From: JALZMG01 sp963844175
Lineage (GTDB): Bacteria > Actinomycetota > Acidimicrobiia > Acidimicrobiales > Ilumatobacteraceae
Reading direction: 5' to 3'
DNA length: 64,000 bases
NCBI GenBank assembly: GCA_963844175.1
Contig: CAWJNE010000022.1
Span: 1-64,000 of the forward strand
Shown in pieces: positions 53,587 to 61,982 of the stretch. The translations under genes were made by a program, and so were the position numbers. The notes under the pieces are model-generated. The model saw only the letters and a list, made by a program, of their open reading frames with translations. It did no database searches and was not told the DNA's origin. How positions within the stretch are numbered: the stretch's first letter is position 1; every line of letters begins with the position of its first letter.

Positions 53587-54307
53587 GTGGCCGAACCCGT
53601 GCTGCCCCCTTCGGTCCGCCTCGACGACCTGATCCGGGCGATCCGTACGGTCCACGACGACGAGCTCGACCAGCTCACCAGCGCCATGGTCGCCGCCGAC
53701 CACCTCGGCGAGCTGGCCGATCACCTCATCGGCCATTTCGTCGATCAAGCCCGGCGCTCGGGGGCCTCCTGGACCGACATCGGCCACGCCATGGGTGTGA
53801 CCAAGCAGGCCGCTCGCAAGCGCTTCCTCCCCAAGGACCCCGGCGCGGCGACCGACCTCGACGCCAACGAGGGCTTCAACCGCTTCACCCCACGTGCCAA
53901 GCGCGCCGTGATGTCTGCGCACAACGCGGCCCACGAGGCGGGACACGGCGAGATCCTGCCTGCCCACCTGCTCCTCGGACTCCTCAGCCAACCGGCGGCG
54001 CTGGCGGCGACGGCCATCGCCGGAACCGGCGTGTCGCTCGCAGCGGGTACGTGACGCCGTCGTCGCCACGCTGCCGCCGCCGGTCGACGAACCGCCCGCT
54101 CTCGTGCCCTACGGGACCGAGGCCCGCAAGGCGCTCGAGCTCACGTTCCGTGAGGCGCTGCGGCTCGGTCACAACTACATCGGAACGGAACACGTCCTGC
54201 TGGCCATTCTCGAGGCCGAGCCGGACGGCGGTCCGCTCAGCACCCTGGGGATCGAGAAGCAAACGATCGAGGCCCACATCACCGAAGCCCTCGCCGGTCA
54301 CACCTGA
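53587..54307 (+). pseudogene. HTH / Clp-N domain protein, frameshifted in a G run
   Basis: The first frame encodes an N-terminal HTH (GASWTDIGHAMGVTKQAARK) and the first Clp-N repeat (RFTPRAKRAVMSAHNAAHEA, then HILPAHLLLG-like EILPAHLLLGLL). One base fewer in the GGG at 54045-54047 joins the second frame at VRDAVVATLPPPVDEPPALV, then the second repeat ARKALELTFREALRLGHNYI and GTEHVLLAILEAE. The intact protein would have about 239 residues. Its HTH likely binds the two palindromes just upstream. The homopolymer context makes a sequence error quite possible. Confidence 0.75.
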
Positions 54308-54349
54308 GCCGGCTGCGTCCGGACGCAGCCGGCTCTGACGGCCGGGCCG

Positions 54350-55096
54350 CTACGAGGCGAAGTCTGGTTGGTTGGTGCGCACGTCGGCCGACCGGCCCTC
54401 GGGTCGTTCCCAGTCCTCCTGGCGTCCGAGCGCGGTGAGGTCGAGGAAGTAGTACGAGCCGCCAGTGCTCTCCAGTCCGCGGGCGTACACGGAGTAGGTG
54501 CGGTACACGGTGCCGTCGACGGCGAGGAAGCAGGTGCGCCCGGGCATGTCGTACGGCTGCTCGGCGGTCTTCATGCTCTCCTCACCCCGTTCGGCGTACT
54601 CGTCGAGGGTGCGGTAGTTGAACTCGTCGAAGCCCCGTGAGGCGTCGATGGTCGCGCCGAAGTCGTAGCTGAAGTCGCCGTCGTTGGTCGAGTACCACGG
54701 GATCGTCCAGCCCCGCTCGGCCTTCCATCGCTCGAGCTTGGCCAGCGGGGCGCGCGACACGAGGGCGTACGAGGTGTCACGGATGTTGAGGTGCTCGATC
54801 AAGCCGGGCCCCAGCTCGTCGGTGCCCGCGGTGCAGCTCGGGCAGCCGTCGTCCCACTCGGGGTGGAACATGAAGTGGTACACGATCAGCTGCGGGCGGC
54901 CCTCGAAGAGGTCGAGCAGCGATCGGGAGCCGTCGGGGCCTTCGAACTCGTACGGCTTCGTCACCTCGACCATCGGCAGCTCCCGACGTTCGGTGTTCAG
55001 CTGGTCGCGTCGGCGCGTGAACTCCTTCTCCTTCTCCAGCAGCTTCCGCCGGGCGGCGGTCCATGCTTCGGGCGAGACGATCTTCGGCAAGGTCAT
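54350..55096 (-). CDS. DUF899 thioredoxin-like protein
   Basis: 248 residues from an ATG after GGAGACCCCC. Family features: IVSPEAWTAARRKLLEKEKE, FTRRRDQLNTERRELPMVEV, LIVYHFMFHPEWDDGCPSCT (the thioredoxin-fold Cys pair CPSC) and SYDFGATIDASRGFDEFNYR, ending in YYFLDLTALGRQEDW. The fold is thioredoxin-like; its redox role is unproven. Monocistronic. Confidence 0.87.
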   Translation of the reverse strand: MTLPKIVSPEAWTAARRKLLEKEKEFTRRRDQLNTERRELPMVEVTKPYEFEGPDGSRSLLDLFEGRPQLIVYHFMFHPEWDDGCPSCTAGTDELGPGLIEHLNIRDTSYALVSRAPLAKLERWKAERGWTIPWYSTNDGDFSYDFGATIDASRGFDEFNYRTLDEYAERGEESMKTAEQPYDMPGRTCFLAVDGTVYRTYSVYARGLESTGGSYYFLDLTALGRQEDWERPEGRSADVRTNQPDFAS

Positions 55097-55255
55097 GGGG
55101 GTCTCCTTCGACACACGGCCAGTCCCAGGCCGCATCCTCCCCCTTCAGACCTCCCAGGACACGACGACTCATCGGTGCCATCGAGGGCGATGGTTCGGCG
55201 GCGAGACCACTCCGCATCGGAGCCGGCTGGAGAGGCCTGCGTGGTAGAGGATTCG

Positions 55256-56200
55256 ATGATGGTGCATGCGGCAGATGGCCTCGAGCTGCCGGAACTGGTC
55301 CGCCAGCGGGCGCGATCCGCCGGTCGCGCTGGTGAGCGTTGGCTGCGCGAGCTCCCGGAGACGGTGGCCGACCTGGCGCGTCGATGGGGCCTGCGGATCG
55401 GCTCGACGTATGGCGGTGGCACGGCCGGCTACGTCGCCGCCGCACGGGACGAATCCGGGCGCGACTGCGTGCTCAAGGTGGCGATGCCGTTGCACGTCGA
55501 CGAGCTCGTCGCCTTCGATCACAGCGTGCTGGTGCACCGGCTGGCCGACGGGCAAGGCTGCGCCGCCCTGTTCGAGTTCGACCGCACGGTGCCGGCGATG
55601 CTGCTCGAGCGCCTCGGCCCCAACCTCGCCGAGCTGCGCTTGCCGACGGAGCAGTTGCTGGAGACGGTCGCCGCGACGCTCCGGACGTTCTGGCGGCCGA
55701 TCGACGCGGTCGTGGAGCTCCCCACCGGTGCGCAGAAGGCGGCGTCGCTCGCCGCGACGATCGTGGCGGATTGGGAGCTGCTCGGCCGACCGTGCGGCCG
55801 CCATGTGATCGATCGCGCCGTCGCGTATTGCGATGAGCGAGCCGGGGCGTTCGATCCCGACCACGCGGTGCTGGCTCACGGTGACGCGCACGGGTGGAAC
55901 ACGGTCGATGCCGGCGACGGTCGGCGGTTCAAGTTCGTCGACCCCGAGGGCCTGCGATCGGATCCCGCGCACGACCTCGGTGTGCCGATGCGCGAGTACA
56001 ACGAGCCCCTGCTGGCCGGCGACACGTCGCGTCTGACACGACAGCGGTCCGAGCAACTGGCGGCGTGGTGCGACGCCGATCCCGAGGCGGTGTGGCAGTG
56101 GGGGTTCATCGAGCGGGTGTCCACCGGGCTGTGCAACCTGCGCGACTTCGAGGGCGACGACGGCCTGACCTTCCTGGAAGTGGCGTCCCGGAGCCGCTGA
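55256..56200 (+). CDS. Streptomycin 6-kinase-like phosphotransferase (APH(6) family)
   Basis: 314 residues. The N-lobe has STYGGGTAGYVAAARDESGR and DCVLKVAMP (Lys); the catalytic loop is VLAHGDAHGWNTVDAG; the metal motif is FKFVDPEGLRSDPAHDLGVP. The LLERLGPNLAELRLPTEQ stretch is characteristic of APH(6)/hydroxyurea phosphotransferase-like enzymes. It may phosphorylate aminoglycosides or another alcohol; the real substrate is unknown. An alternative GTG start lies 15 bp upstream. Confidence 0.82.
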   Translation: MMVHAADGLELPELVRQRARSAGRAGERWLRELPETVADLARRWGLRIGSTYGGGTAGYVAAARDESGRDCVLKVAMPLHVDELVAFDHSVLVHRLADGQGCAALFEFDRTVPAMLLERLGPNLAELRLPTEQLLETVAATLRTFWRPIDAVVELPTGAQKAASLAATIVADWELLGRPCGRHVIDRAVAYCDERAGAFDPDHAVLAHGDAHGWNTVDAGDGRRFKFVDPEGLRSDPAHDLGVPMREYNEPLLAGDTSRLTRQRSEQLAAWCDADPEAVWQWGFIERVSTGLCNLRDFEGDDGLTFLEVASRSR

Positions 56201-56344
56201 CCTGGTTCCGCCGCTGCACCCGTCGGACAGCATGGACGGATGTACGAGGTGGAGACGAGGACGGGTCGGGCAGGCGGCGGGGCACCAAGGTCAGACTCGG
56301 CGCTCGTCCGATGAGTCCGTGCGGTGAGCGGCGTCGGAACTGAC

Positions 56345-56884
56345 ATGACCGCTGCCGAACCCGACGTCAAGAACCTCGCCGAGCTGTACGAGCTGGCGCC
56401 GCTCGAGTGGGCCGACGTGCGCCGCTCGCTCGAGGGCAACGTCACGCAGGAGCCCGGCACGGGCGGCCCGGACCACCACACCTTCTGGCTGGCCACGGCC
56501 GACGCCGACGGTCGGCCGCACATGACCGCCGTCGGCGCCTTCTGGCACGACGGCCGGTACTACTTCTCAGCCGGCCCCGGCACGCGCAAAGCGCGCAACG
56601 TCGAGCGCAACCCGAAGTGCTCGCTCGGCGTCGCCGTGCACGGCTACGACGTGGCGCTGGAGGGCTGGGCGCGGCGCGTGACGGACGATGAGGCCTTGCA
56701 GACGCTGGCCGGTGTCTTCGCCGAGGGCGGGTGGGCGCCGTCGGTCGCCGACGGCGGGTTCACTCACGAGTACAGCGCTCCGAGCGCCGGCCCGCCGCCC
56801 TGGTACGTCTACGAGGTCACGCTCGAGAACGCCTACGCCGTGGCGACGAAGGATCCGGGCGGGGCCACCCGTTGGTCGTTCTGA
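56345..56884 (+). CDS. PPOX-fold flavin/F420-dependent protein
   Basis: 179 residues. N-terminal helix (LAELYELAPLEWADVRRSLE), then the split barrel: HHTFWLATADADGRPHMTAV, GAFWHDGRYYFSAGPGTRKA, RNVERNPKCSLGVAVHGYDV and ALEGWARRVTDDEALQTLAG. Ends ATRWSF, as in actinobacterial PPOX proteins of this length. Probably a reductase using F420 or FMN; substrate unknown. Confidence 0.82.
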   Translation: MTAAEPDVKNLAELYELAPLEWADVRRSLEGNVTQEPGTGGPDHHTFWLATADADGRPHMTAVGAFWHDGRYYFSAGPGTRKARNVERNPKCSLGVAVHGYDVALEGWARRVTDDEALQTLAGVFAEGGWAPSVADGGFTHEYSAPSAGPPPWYVYEVTLENAYAVATKDPGGATRWSF

Positions 56885-56914
56885 CCGGGCACGCCACCTC
56901 CGCGTGGGCGTCGG

Positions 56915-56920
56915 TACGGT
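56915..56920 (+). promoter_or_regulatory. -10 box of a leaderless promoter (TACGGT)
   Basis: TACGGT ends 7 nt before the GTG at 56928; no ribosome binding site. Confidence 0.5.
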
Positions 56921-56927
56921 CGTCGCC

Positions 56928-57407
56928 GTGACGACGACGCGAGTGACGAGGAGGATCGCCGCGCCGCCCGCCTCGGTCTACCGAGCGCTCCTCGATGCAG
57001 CGGCGGTGCAACGCTGGATGGTCCCCGATGGCATGACGAGCGAGGTGCACACCTTCGAACCTCGGGAGGGTGGGGAGTTCAGGATCTCGCTGACCTACGA
57101 CGCCCCGACCGGCGCCGGCAAGACCAGCGGCCGAACCGATTCGTTCCACGGCCGCTTCCGGCGGCTGGTTCCTGGCGCCGAGGTCGTGCAGGTCGTCGAG
57201 TTCGAGACCGAGGACCCGTCCGTCGCCGGCGAGATGACGATCACCTACCGACTCGAGCACGACGGTGATGGGACGGAGCTGACCGGTGTCCACGAGAACC
57301 TGCCACCGGGCGTCTCTCCGGCCGACAACGAGCTGGGCTGGACGATCTCCATCGGCAAGCTCGCTGACCTCGTCGAGGCACGGAGCGAACCGAGCAGTCC
57401 GCCATGA
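56928..57407 (+). CDS. AHSA1-type SRPBCC protein
   Basis: 159 residues. RVTRRIAAPPASVYRALLDA, AAVQRWMVPDGMTSEVHTFE, PREGGEFRISLTYDAPTG, EVVQVVEFETEDPSVAGEMT and the closing GTELTGVHENLPPGVSPADN with a C-terminal helix. The pattern is that of Aha1/AHSA1-domain proteins. Ligand unknown. Probably a leaderless transcript. Confidence 0.85.
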   Translation: MTTTRVTRRIAAPPASVYRALLDAAAVQRWMVPDGMTSEVHTFEPREGGEFRISLTYDAPTGAGKTSGRTDSFHGRFRRLVPGAEVVQVVEFETEDPSVAGEMTITYRLEHDGDGTELTGVHENLPPGVSPADNELGWTISIGKLADLVEARSEPSSPP

Positions 57408-57432
57408 GGCCGCCGGCGCCGTGTGGACGAGG

Positions 57433-57660
57433 TCAGAGCCCGAACACCAGTAAGACCCCGCCGACACCGGCCACGGCGAGTCCGACGGCGGTCCGCTTCC
57501 AGCTGAACCACGGGCCGGGCTCGTCCCGGAAGCCGGGTGTCGTCTCGATGTACGAGTCGCTGACGGGGGTGATCCGGCTGTAGCTCGATCCACCGGTGAA
57601 CCCGCGCGGCAGGATCATCAGCAACCCGAGGGCGAGCACGAGGAACCCGGCGACGGCCAC
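57433..57660 (-). CDS. Small two-helix membrane protein
   Basis: 75 residues from a GTG. Two hydrophobic segments: AVAGFLVLALGLLMILP at the start and WKRTAVGLAVAGVGGVLLVF at the end, linked by a polar SYSRITPVSDSYIETTPG region. No family recognised. It is convergent with the AHSA1 gene. The start is the only good one in the frame near the first helix. Confidence 0.55.
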   Translation of the reverse strand: MAVAGFLVLALGLLMILPRGFTGGSSYSRITPVSDSYIETTPGFRDEPGPWFSWKRTAVGLAVAGVGGVLLVFGL

Positions 57661-57756
57661 GCGTCCAGTGTGCGACGTTGGCCGGCCGGCCGGCAAGGGG
57701 CCAGCGTCGGCGCATCGCCGAGTTGGAGTTGGACGGCAGCCGACGATGATGTCGTC

Positions 57757-58128
57757 ATGGAAGCCCATCACCCCGTCGACATCGCCGGCGCCGATCCCGA
57801 GCTCGCCTTCCACGAGTTCGTGGCGTTCAACGACGGCCACTTCGCCGTCTTCCGGGCCAACAGCCCGGGAGCGGGGCCCTGGGAGATGCACCCCGACACC
57901 GACGAGCTGCTCTTCGCCCTCGAGGGTTCGGTCACCGTGGAGGTGTTCGACGCAGTTGGGAACGAGCTCGTGCCGCTGCGGGCGGGGTCGCTCTGCGTGG
58001 TGCCGCGCGGTCGCTGGCACCGCCACGTCGACGCCGTGGACCTCGTGGAGCTGTACCACACGCCGGGGCAGAGCCTGTCGTGTGACGACCCGGCGACCGC
58101 ATCGGCGGATGCCGAGGGCCGATCCTGA
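57757..58128 (+). CDS. Cupin-domain protein
   Basis: 123 residues. Cupin motifs: WEMHPDTDELLFALEGSVTV (motif 1, with His and Glu) and LCVVPRGRWHRHVDAVDLVE (motif 2). Ends with a short acidic tail. It precedes and probably shares an operon with the hydrolase gene, whose reading starts inside its stop codon. Confidence 0.82.
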   Translation: MEAHHPVDIAGADPELAFHEFVAFNDGHFAVFRANSPGAGPWEMHPDTDELLFALEGSVTVEVFDAVGNELVPLRAGSLCVVPRGRWHRHVDAVDLVELYHTPGQSLSCDDPATASADAEGRS

Positions 58129-58862
58129 AGAACGCCCTGATCATCCACAGCCCGCTCGTCGGTCCGGCGACGGTGACAGCCCTCGCCACGGCGCTCGAGG
58201 CGCTCGGCTGGACGACGACGACGCCGGATCTGCGGGCGGCGAACGACTCGCCCCAGCACTTCGAGCAGCGATCCATCGCCGCCGCGGTCGCCGCCACCGA
58301 TGTCGTCATCGGCCACTCCGGTGCCGGTGCCTTCATCCCGGCGGTCGCCGAGGCCACGGGCGCCGCGCTCGTGTTCGTCGATGCCGTCGTCCCGCCGCCC
58401 GGACCGCACTACCGGCCGTCGGTCCAGGTGCTGCACCTGCTCGACACGTTGCCGGTCGTCGATGGCCTGCTTCCGCCGTGGCACGAGTGGTGGTCCGCCG
58501 AGCTGCTGGCCGAGCTGGTCCCCGACGAGCGGATCCGCCGAACCATCACCGCCGAGATCCCTCGCCTGCCCCGGTCCTTCTACGACGAGGCGCTCCCGCT
58601 GTCGACCCGCTGGTGGACCCGCCCAGCTGCCTACCTCCAGTTGAGCCCCGCCTACGACGACGACCGGGTGCAAGCAGAGCGATGGGGCTGGCCGATCAGC
58701 CGGCTCGAGGGGCGCCACCTCGACCTGTGCGTGCACCCTGATCTCGTCGCCGAACACGTCGCCGAGCTCGTCCACCGCCTCGGCGCGCCCGCTCGTCGAA
58801 CCGGCGGTCCCGAACGGCGCGGGCACGAGGGCGAAGGTGCCTCACCCGCGATCATCGGGTGA
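58125..58862 (+). CDS. Alpha/beta hydrolase-like protein (possible CTG start)
   Basis: About 245 residues. The Rossmann-like opening LKNALIIHSPLVGPATVTAL begins at a CTG overlapping the cupin stop (CTGA); no ATG, GTG or TTG lies between the preceding in-frame stop and GTG 58173, which would cut off the first strand. VVIGHSGAGAFIPAVA carries the Ser nucleophile elbow (GHSGAG), and the C-terminal GRHLDLCVHPDLVAEHVAEL the His. Substrate unknown; part of an operon with the cupin gene. Confidence 0.7.
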   Translation: MKNALIIHSPLVGPATVTALATALEALGWTTTTPDLRAANDSPQHFEQRSIAAAVAATDVVIGHSGAGAFIPAVAEATGAALVFVDAVVPPPGPHYRPSVQVLHLLDTLPVVDGLLPPWHEWWSAELLAELVPDERIRRTITAEIPRLPRSFYDEALPLSTRWWTRPAAYLQLSPAYDDDRVQAERWGWPISRLEGRHLDLCVHPDLVAEHVAELVHRLGAPARRTGGPERRGHEGEGASPAIIG

Positions 58863-60096
58863 GTCGATGCTGGGTCAGTCGCCGGACCACGACGCCGGCA
58901 AGGAGGATGCCGGCGCCGGTGATGGTGGTGGCGACGGGCAGCGCCACGGCCAGGACGACGCAGCCGACGAGACCGGCGACGCTGACCCACCGTCCCCAGC
59001 GGCGCTGCGACGGCGGCAGGGTGAAGCAGGCGGCGTTGGTGATGGCGTAGTAGGCGAGGACCGTGACGCCGGAGAAGCCGATCGCCCCTCGGAGGTCGAG
59101 TGCTGCGGTGAGCACGATGACGACGGCGGTGACGACGGCCTCGGCCCGCAGGGGAACCGAGCGGCGGTCGTCGACGTGGGCCAGCCAGGCCGGGAGCTCC
59201 CGCCGGCGGGCCATCGCCAGCACGGTGCGAGACACGCCGGGCACCAGGTTGAGCAGGACGCCGAGTGCGGCGATGCCGGCGCCCACGCGGACGACGGGGC
59301 CGAGCCCCGGGAGCGGGGAGGCCGCCACGACGAGGCCGAGCGGCGCGTCGCTCGTCGCCACGGCAGCAACGGGGACGGCGGCGAGCAGCGTGACGCCGAC
59401 AGTGAGGTAAATGATCAGCACCCCCGCCAGCGCGCCCGTGATCGCCTTGGGGATGGTGCGGGCGGGGTCCTGGACCTCCTCGCCGAGCGTGGCGATGCGG
59501 GCGTAACCGGCGAACGCGAAGAACAGGAACCCGGCGGCGCGCAGCACGCCGAGGGCCGAGGCGTCCATCGGAGCGAGGCGGGAGAGCGAGGCCGTCGAGC
59601 TCGACCAGCCGGCGACGACGACGGCGATCAGCGCGACCAGCGCGACGGCCAGGATGCACTTGGTGACGGCAACGGTGCGCGTCAGCCCGCCGACGTTGAC
59701 CAGCGCCACGGTGCCGACGGCCGCGACGCCGACCAGCCGCGCCTGTTCGGGCCACAGGTAGGCGCCGGCGGTGAGCGCCAGCGCGACACACGACGCGGTC
59801 TTGCCGATGACGAAGGCCCATCCGGCGAGGTGACCCCACGAGGCGCCGAGCTGGCGACGGGCGAACACGTAGGTGCCACCCGATTCGGGGTGCTGAGCGG
59901 CGAGCTGGGCGGAGGAGGTGGCGTTGCAGAAGGCGACGACCCCGGCGAGCCCGAGACCGATCAGGAGCCCGGTCCCGGCGGCAGCTGCGGCGGGTCCCCA
60001 CGCGCTGAACACACCGGCGCCGATCATCGACCCGGCGCCGATGGTCACGGCGTCGGCCAGGCCCAGTCGACGCCGCAGCGACGCTGTCGTCGACAT
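58852..60096 (-). CDS. APC-superfamily amino acid permease
   Basis: 414 residues with about twelve membrane helices. The first helix carries the APC substrate-backbone motif DAVTIGAGSMIGAGVFSAWG; later ATSSAQLAAQHPESGGTYVF and GYARIATLGEEVQDPARTIP are also family signatures. It imports or exchanges an amino acid or related cation; specificity cannot be read. It overlaps the hydrolase gene tail to tail by 11 bp. Confidence 0.9.
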   Translation of the reverse strand: MSTTASLRRRLGLADAVTIGAGSMIGAGVFSAWGPAAAAAGTGLLIGLGLAGVVAFCNATSSAQLAAQHPESGGTYVFARRQLGASWGHLAGWAFVIGKTASCVALALTAGAYLWPEQARLVGVAAVGTVALVNVGGLTRTVAVTKCILAVALVALIAVVVAGWSSSTASLSRLAPMDASALGVLRAAGFLFFAFAGYARIATLGEEVQDPARTIPKAITGALAGVLIIYLTVGVTLLAAVPVAAVATSDAPLGLVVAASPLPGLGPVVRVGAGIAALGVLLNLVPGVSRTVLAMARRRELPAWLAHVDDRRSVPLRAEAVVTAVVIVLTAALDLRGAIGFSGVTVLAYYAITNAACFTLPPSQRRWGRWVSVAGLVGCVVLAVALPVATTITGAGILLAGVVVRRLTQHRLTR

Positions 60097-60151
60097 CGAG
60101 GAGCCGTCGGCGTCGGTGCGGTGATCTCGGCGGGAGCGGCGGACGGCGTCG

Positions 60152-60538
60152 TCAGCGAGCGGCGGGTTGGAAGAGCTCCACCACGTTGCCCGACGGGTCC
60201 TGGAGCAGGATCTGCTTGCCGCCGGGGCCCTCCACGATGTCGTTGCGGAACGTCGCACCGGCGTCGCGCAGCCGTCCGACCTCCGTCTCGAGGTCGTCGA
60301 CGATGAAGTGGATCCGATTCCAGCCCCCGGGTCCGGGCGTCGCGCCGTCGGGCATCGGTCGGCCCGCCGAGCTCTTCGGTCCGGCGAGCAGCAGCCGCAG
60401 GTTCCCTCGCCGGACATCGGCGAAGGCGGGGACGGCGCTGGTCAGCAGCTCGAAGCCGAGCAGCCCCGTGTAGAAGTCGATCGAGGTCTCCACGTCACTG
60501 ACCAGGTAGCGGACATTGACGGTCTCATCGTTCGGCAT
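60152..60538 (-). CDS. VOC-superfamily protein of an arsenic-type operon
   Basis: 128 residues. NVRYLVSDVETSIDFYTGLL, GFELLTSAVPAFADVRRGNL, GGWNRIHFIVDDLETEVGRL and the C-terminal IVEGPGGKQILLQDPSGNVV with ELF. The protein has no Cys, so it is not an ArsI C-As lyase of the known type. It overlaps the ArsR-ArsC fusion gene upstream by 14 bp, so the two are co-translated; a role in arsenical handling is inferred only from that. Confidence 0.82.
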   Translation of the reverse strand: MPNDETVNVRYLVSDVETSIDFYTGLLGFELLTSAVPAFADVRRGNLRLLLAGPKSSAGRPMPDGATPGPGGWNRIHFIVDDLETEVGRLRDAGATFRNDIVEGPGGKQILLQDPSGNVVELFQPAAR

Positions 60539-61331
60539 GGACGGATCTCCTCGGTGTCGGGTCGGTCAACAGGTAGAGCTGGAAGCCGATGCGCAGCTCG
60601 AGCTCGTCGGCGGTGCGCTCGAAGGCGGGGTACGAGGCGCGGTCCGTCGATCCCTCGAGCGCCGGGTCGGGGATGCTCCAGTGCACGAGCTCGGGGTGGC
60701 TCGGGAAGTCCGGACACACCTCTCGAACCCGATCGCACAGGGTGACCACGGCATCGAAGCGCTCGGAGGCGAGCTCGTCGAGGTGCTTGGTGCGGTGCTC
60801 GCTGATGTCGATGCCGCGGCTGCGGAGCACGCGGACGGCGTTCGGGTGCAGTGGCTTCGGGTTGCTGCCGGCGCTGCGCGCGTCGACCGTGCCGCCGGAC
60901 AAGTGCTCGAGCAGTGCCTCGGCGATCTGCGAGCGGGCGCTGTTCCCCGTGCAGAGGAACAGCACCCGGCGCCGGCGGACCGTCCCCCGATGGCGGCGAT
61001 CGGGCGGCGCCACCGCAGCGTGCAGGGCAGGATGGAGTGCACCGCCTGCGGAGTGCAGCGCCCCCCGGCAGGCCAGGAGATCGATCCGGTAGTAGCTGTC
61101 GCGGCGGTCCGCCGAGCTGCGCCGGGCGGACACGAAGCCGCCATCGCGGAGGTGTCGCAAGTGGTACGACACGAGGCTCTGCGGTTCGTCGATCAGTGTC
61201 GTCAACTCCGCCACGGCGCGATCGCTGCGCACCAGCTCCCGCAGCAGCCGCCACCGCACGGGGTGAGATGCCAGTCGCACGAACGGCGGCGGGTCATCGA
61301 GCTCGGGGCGAGCGGTCACGCTCGACGTCAC
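60525..61331 (-). CDS. ArsR-arsenate reductase (LMW phosphatase) fusion
   Basis: 268 residues. Residues 15-90 form an ArsR winged helix (FVRLASHPVRWRLLRELVRS, DEPQSLVSYHLRHLRDGGFV). Residues 120-260 form a low-molecular-weight phosphatase/ArsC domain with the CX5R loop VLFLCTGNSARSQIAEALL (Cys127, Arg133) and the acid in HWSIPDPALEG. The fusion joins sensing to reduction of arsenate. The typical ArsR metal-site ELCVCDL-like motif is not present. It likely binds the ATCAA...TTGAT repeat 29 bp upstream; a TACGTT box lies 8 nt before the GTG. Confidence 0.87.
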   Translation of the reverse strand: MTSSVTARPELDDPPPFVRLASHPVRWRLLRELVRSDRAVAELTTLIDEPQSLVSYHLRHLRDGGFVSARRSSADRRDSYYRIDLLACRGALHSAGGALHPALHAAVAPPDRRHRGTVRRRRVLFLCTGNSARSQIAEALLEHLSGGTVDARSAGSNPKPLHPNAVRVLRSRGIDISEHRTKHLDELASERFDAVVTLCDRVREVCPDFPSHPELVHWSIPDPALEGSTDRASYPAFERTADELELRIGFQLYLLTDPTPRRSVHAER

Positions 61332-61359
61332 GGTGCTCGAACGTACCCGCTCGACGAAG

Positions 61360-61383
61360 ATCGATCAAATGAGATTGATGGAT
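61360..61383. promoter_or_regulatory. ArsR-type operator ATCGATCAA-N6-TTGATGGAT
   Basis: Imperfect inverted repeat (8 of 9 positions pair) with ATCAA/TTGAT cores as in known ArsR-family sites, 29 bp upstream of the fusion gene's start. Confidence 0.7.
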
Positions 61384-61472
61384 CCGTACTCCGGCGACAC
61401 GGGCACGGTGCGCCGACCACCGAACGCCAGGCAGGTCCAGGCTGCCGCATGACGCAGTCGCGCCGGCGATGA

Positions 61473-61907
61473 CTACAGCGAGGAGTCGAGCACCGTTTCG
61501 ATCGGACGGGCGGTGGTGATCGGGTCGGCGTGGCGGTGGGCGACCTTCCAGGTGTCTCCCTCGCGCCGGAAGACCATGGTCACCCGCAGCGACGACGGGA
61601 CCGTCTCGTCGGAGCCCACCAGCCGCACGTCCGCTCGCTCGAGGTAGACGACATAGCCCAGGTCAGGGGTGCTGAACCTCGACAGGTCCTCGAACCGGAC
61701 CGAACCGTCCTCGAAGTTGGCGGCGGCCGCTGCGATGCCCTCCTCCACCGCCGCCCGGCCGACCCGCGGGAGACCGAGGGGGTTGGCGAGCGTCACGTCG
61801 TCGAGCCGGGAGAAGTGCTCGGTAACTGGTCCTGGATCGCCCCGAAGGAAGGCGTCGAGCGCTTGCCGGTACGAGTCGACCGCGGCGTCGAAGTCAGATG
61901 ATCCCAT
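61473..61907 (-). CDS. NTF2/SnoaL-like protein
   Basis: 144 residues from an ATG 2-3 bp after GAGGAGGC; in-frame codons upstream belong to the binding site. FDAAVDSYRQALDAFLRGDP, VTLANPLGLPRVGRAAVEEG and VTMVFRREGDTWKVAHRHAD fit the NTF2 fold. Similar proteins protect or isomerise unknown ligands. Separate from the VOC gene upstream by 75 bp. Confidence 0.8.
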   Translation of the reverse strand: MGSSDFDAAVDSYRQALDAFLRGDPGPVTEHFSRLDDVTLANPLGLPRVGRAAVEEGIAAAAANFEDGSVRFEDLSRFSTPDLGYVVYLERADVRLVGSDETVPSSLRVTMVFRREGDTWKVAHRHADPITTARPIETVLDSSL

Positions 61908-61982
61908 TGCCTCCTCTTCCACATCCGAGCAGCGATCGAATCATGCCCGATCCGATCGACGCGCCCGGACGGGTGCGGCGCG

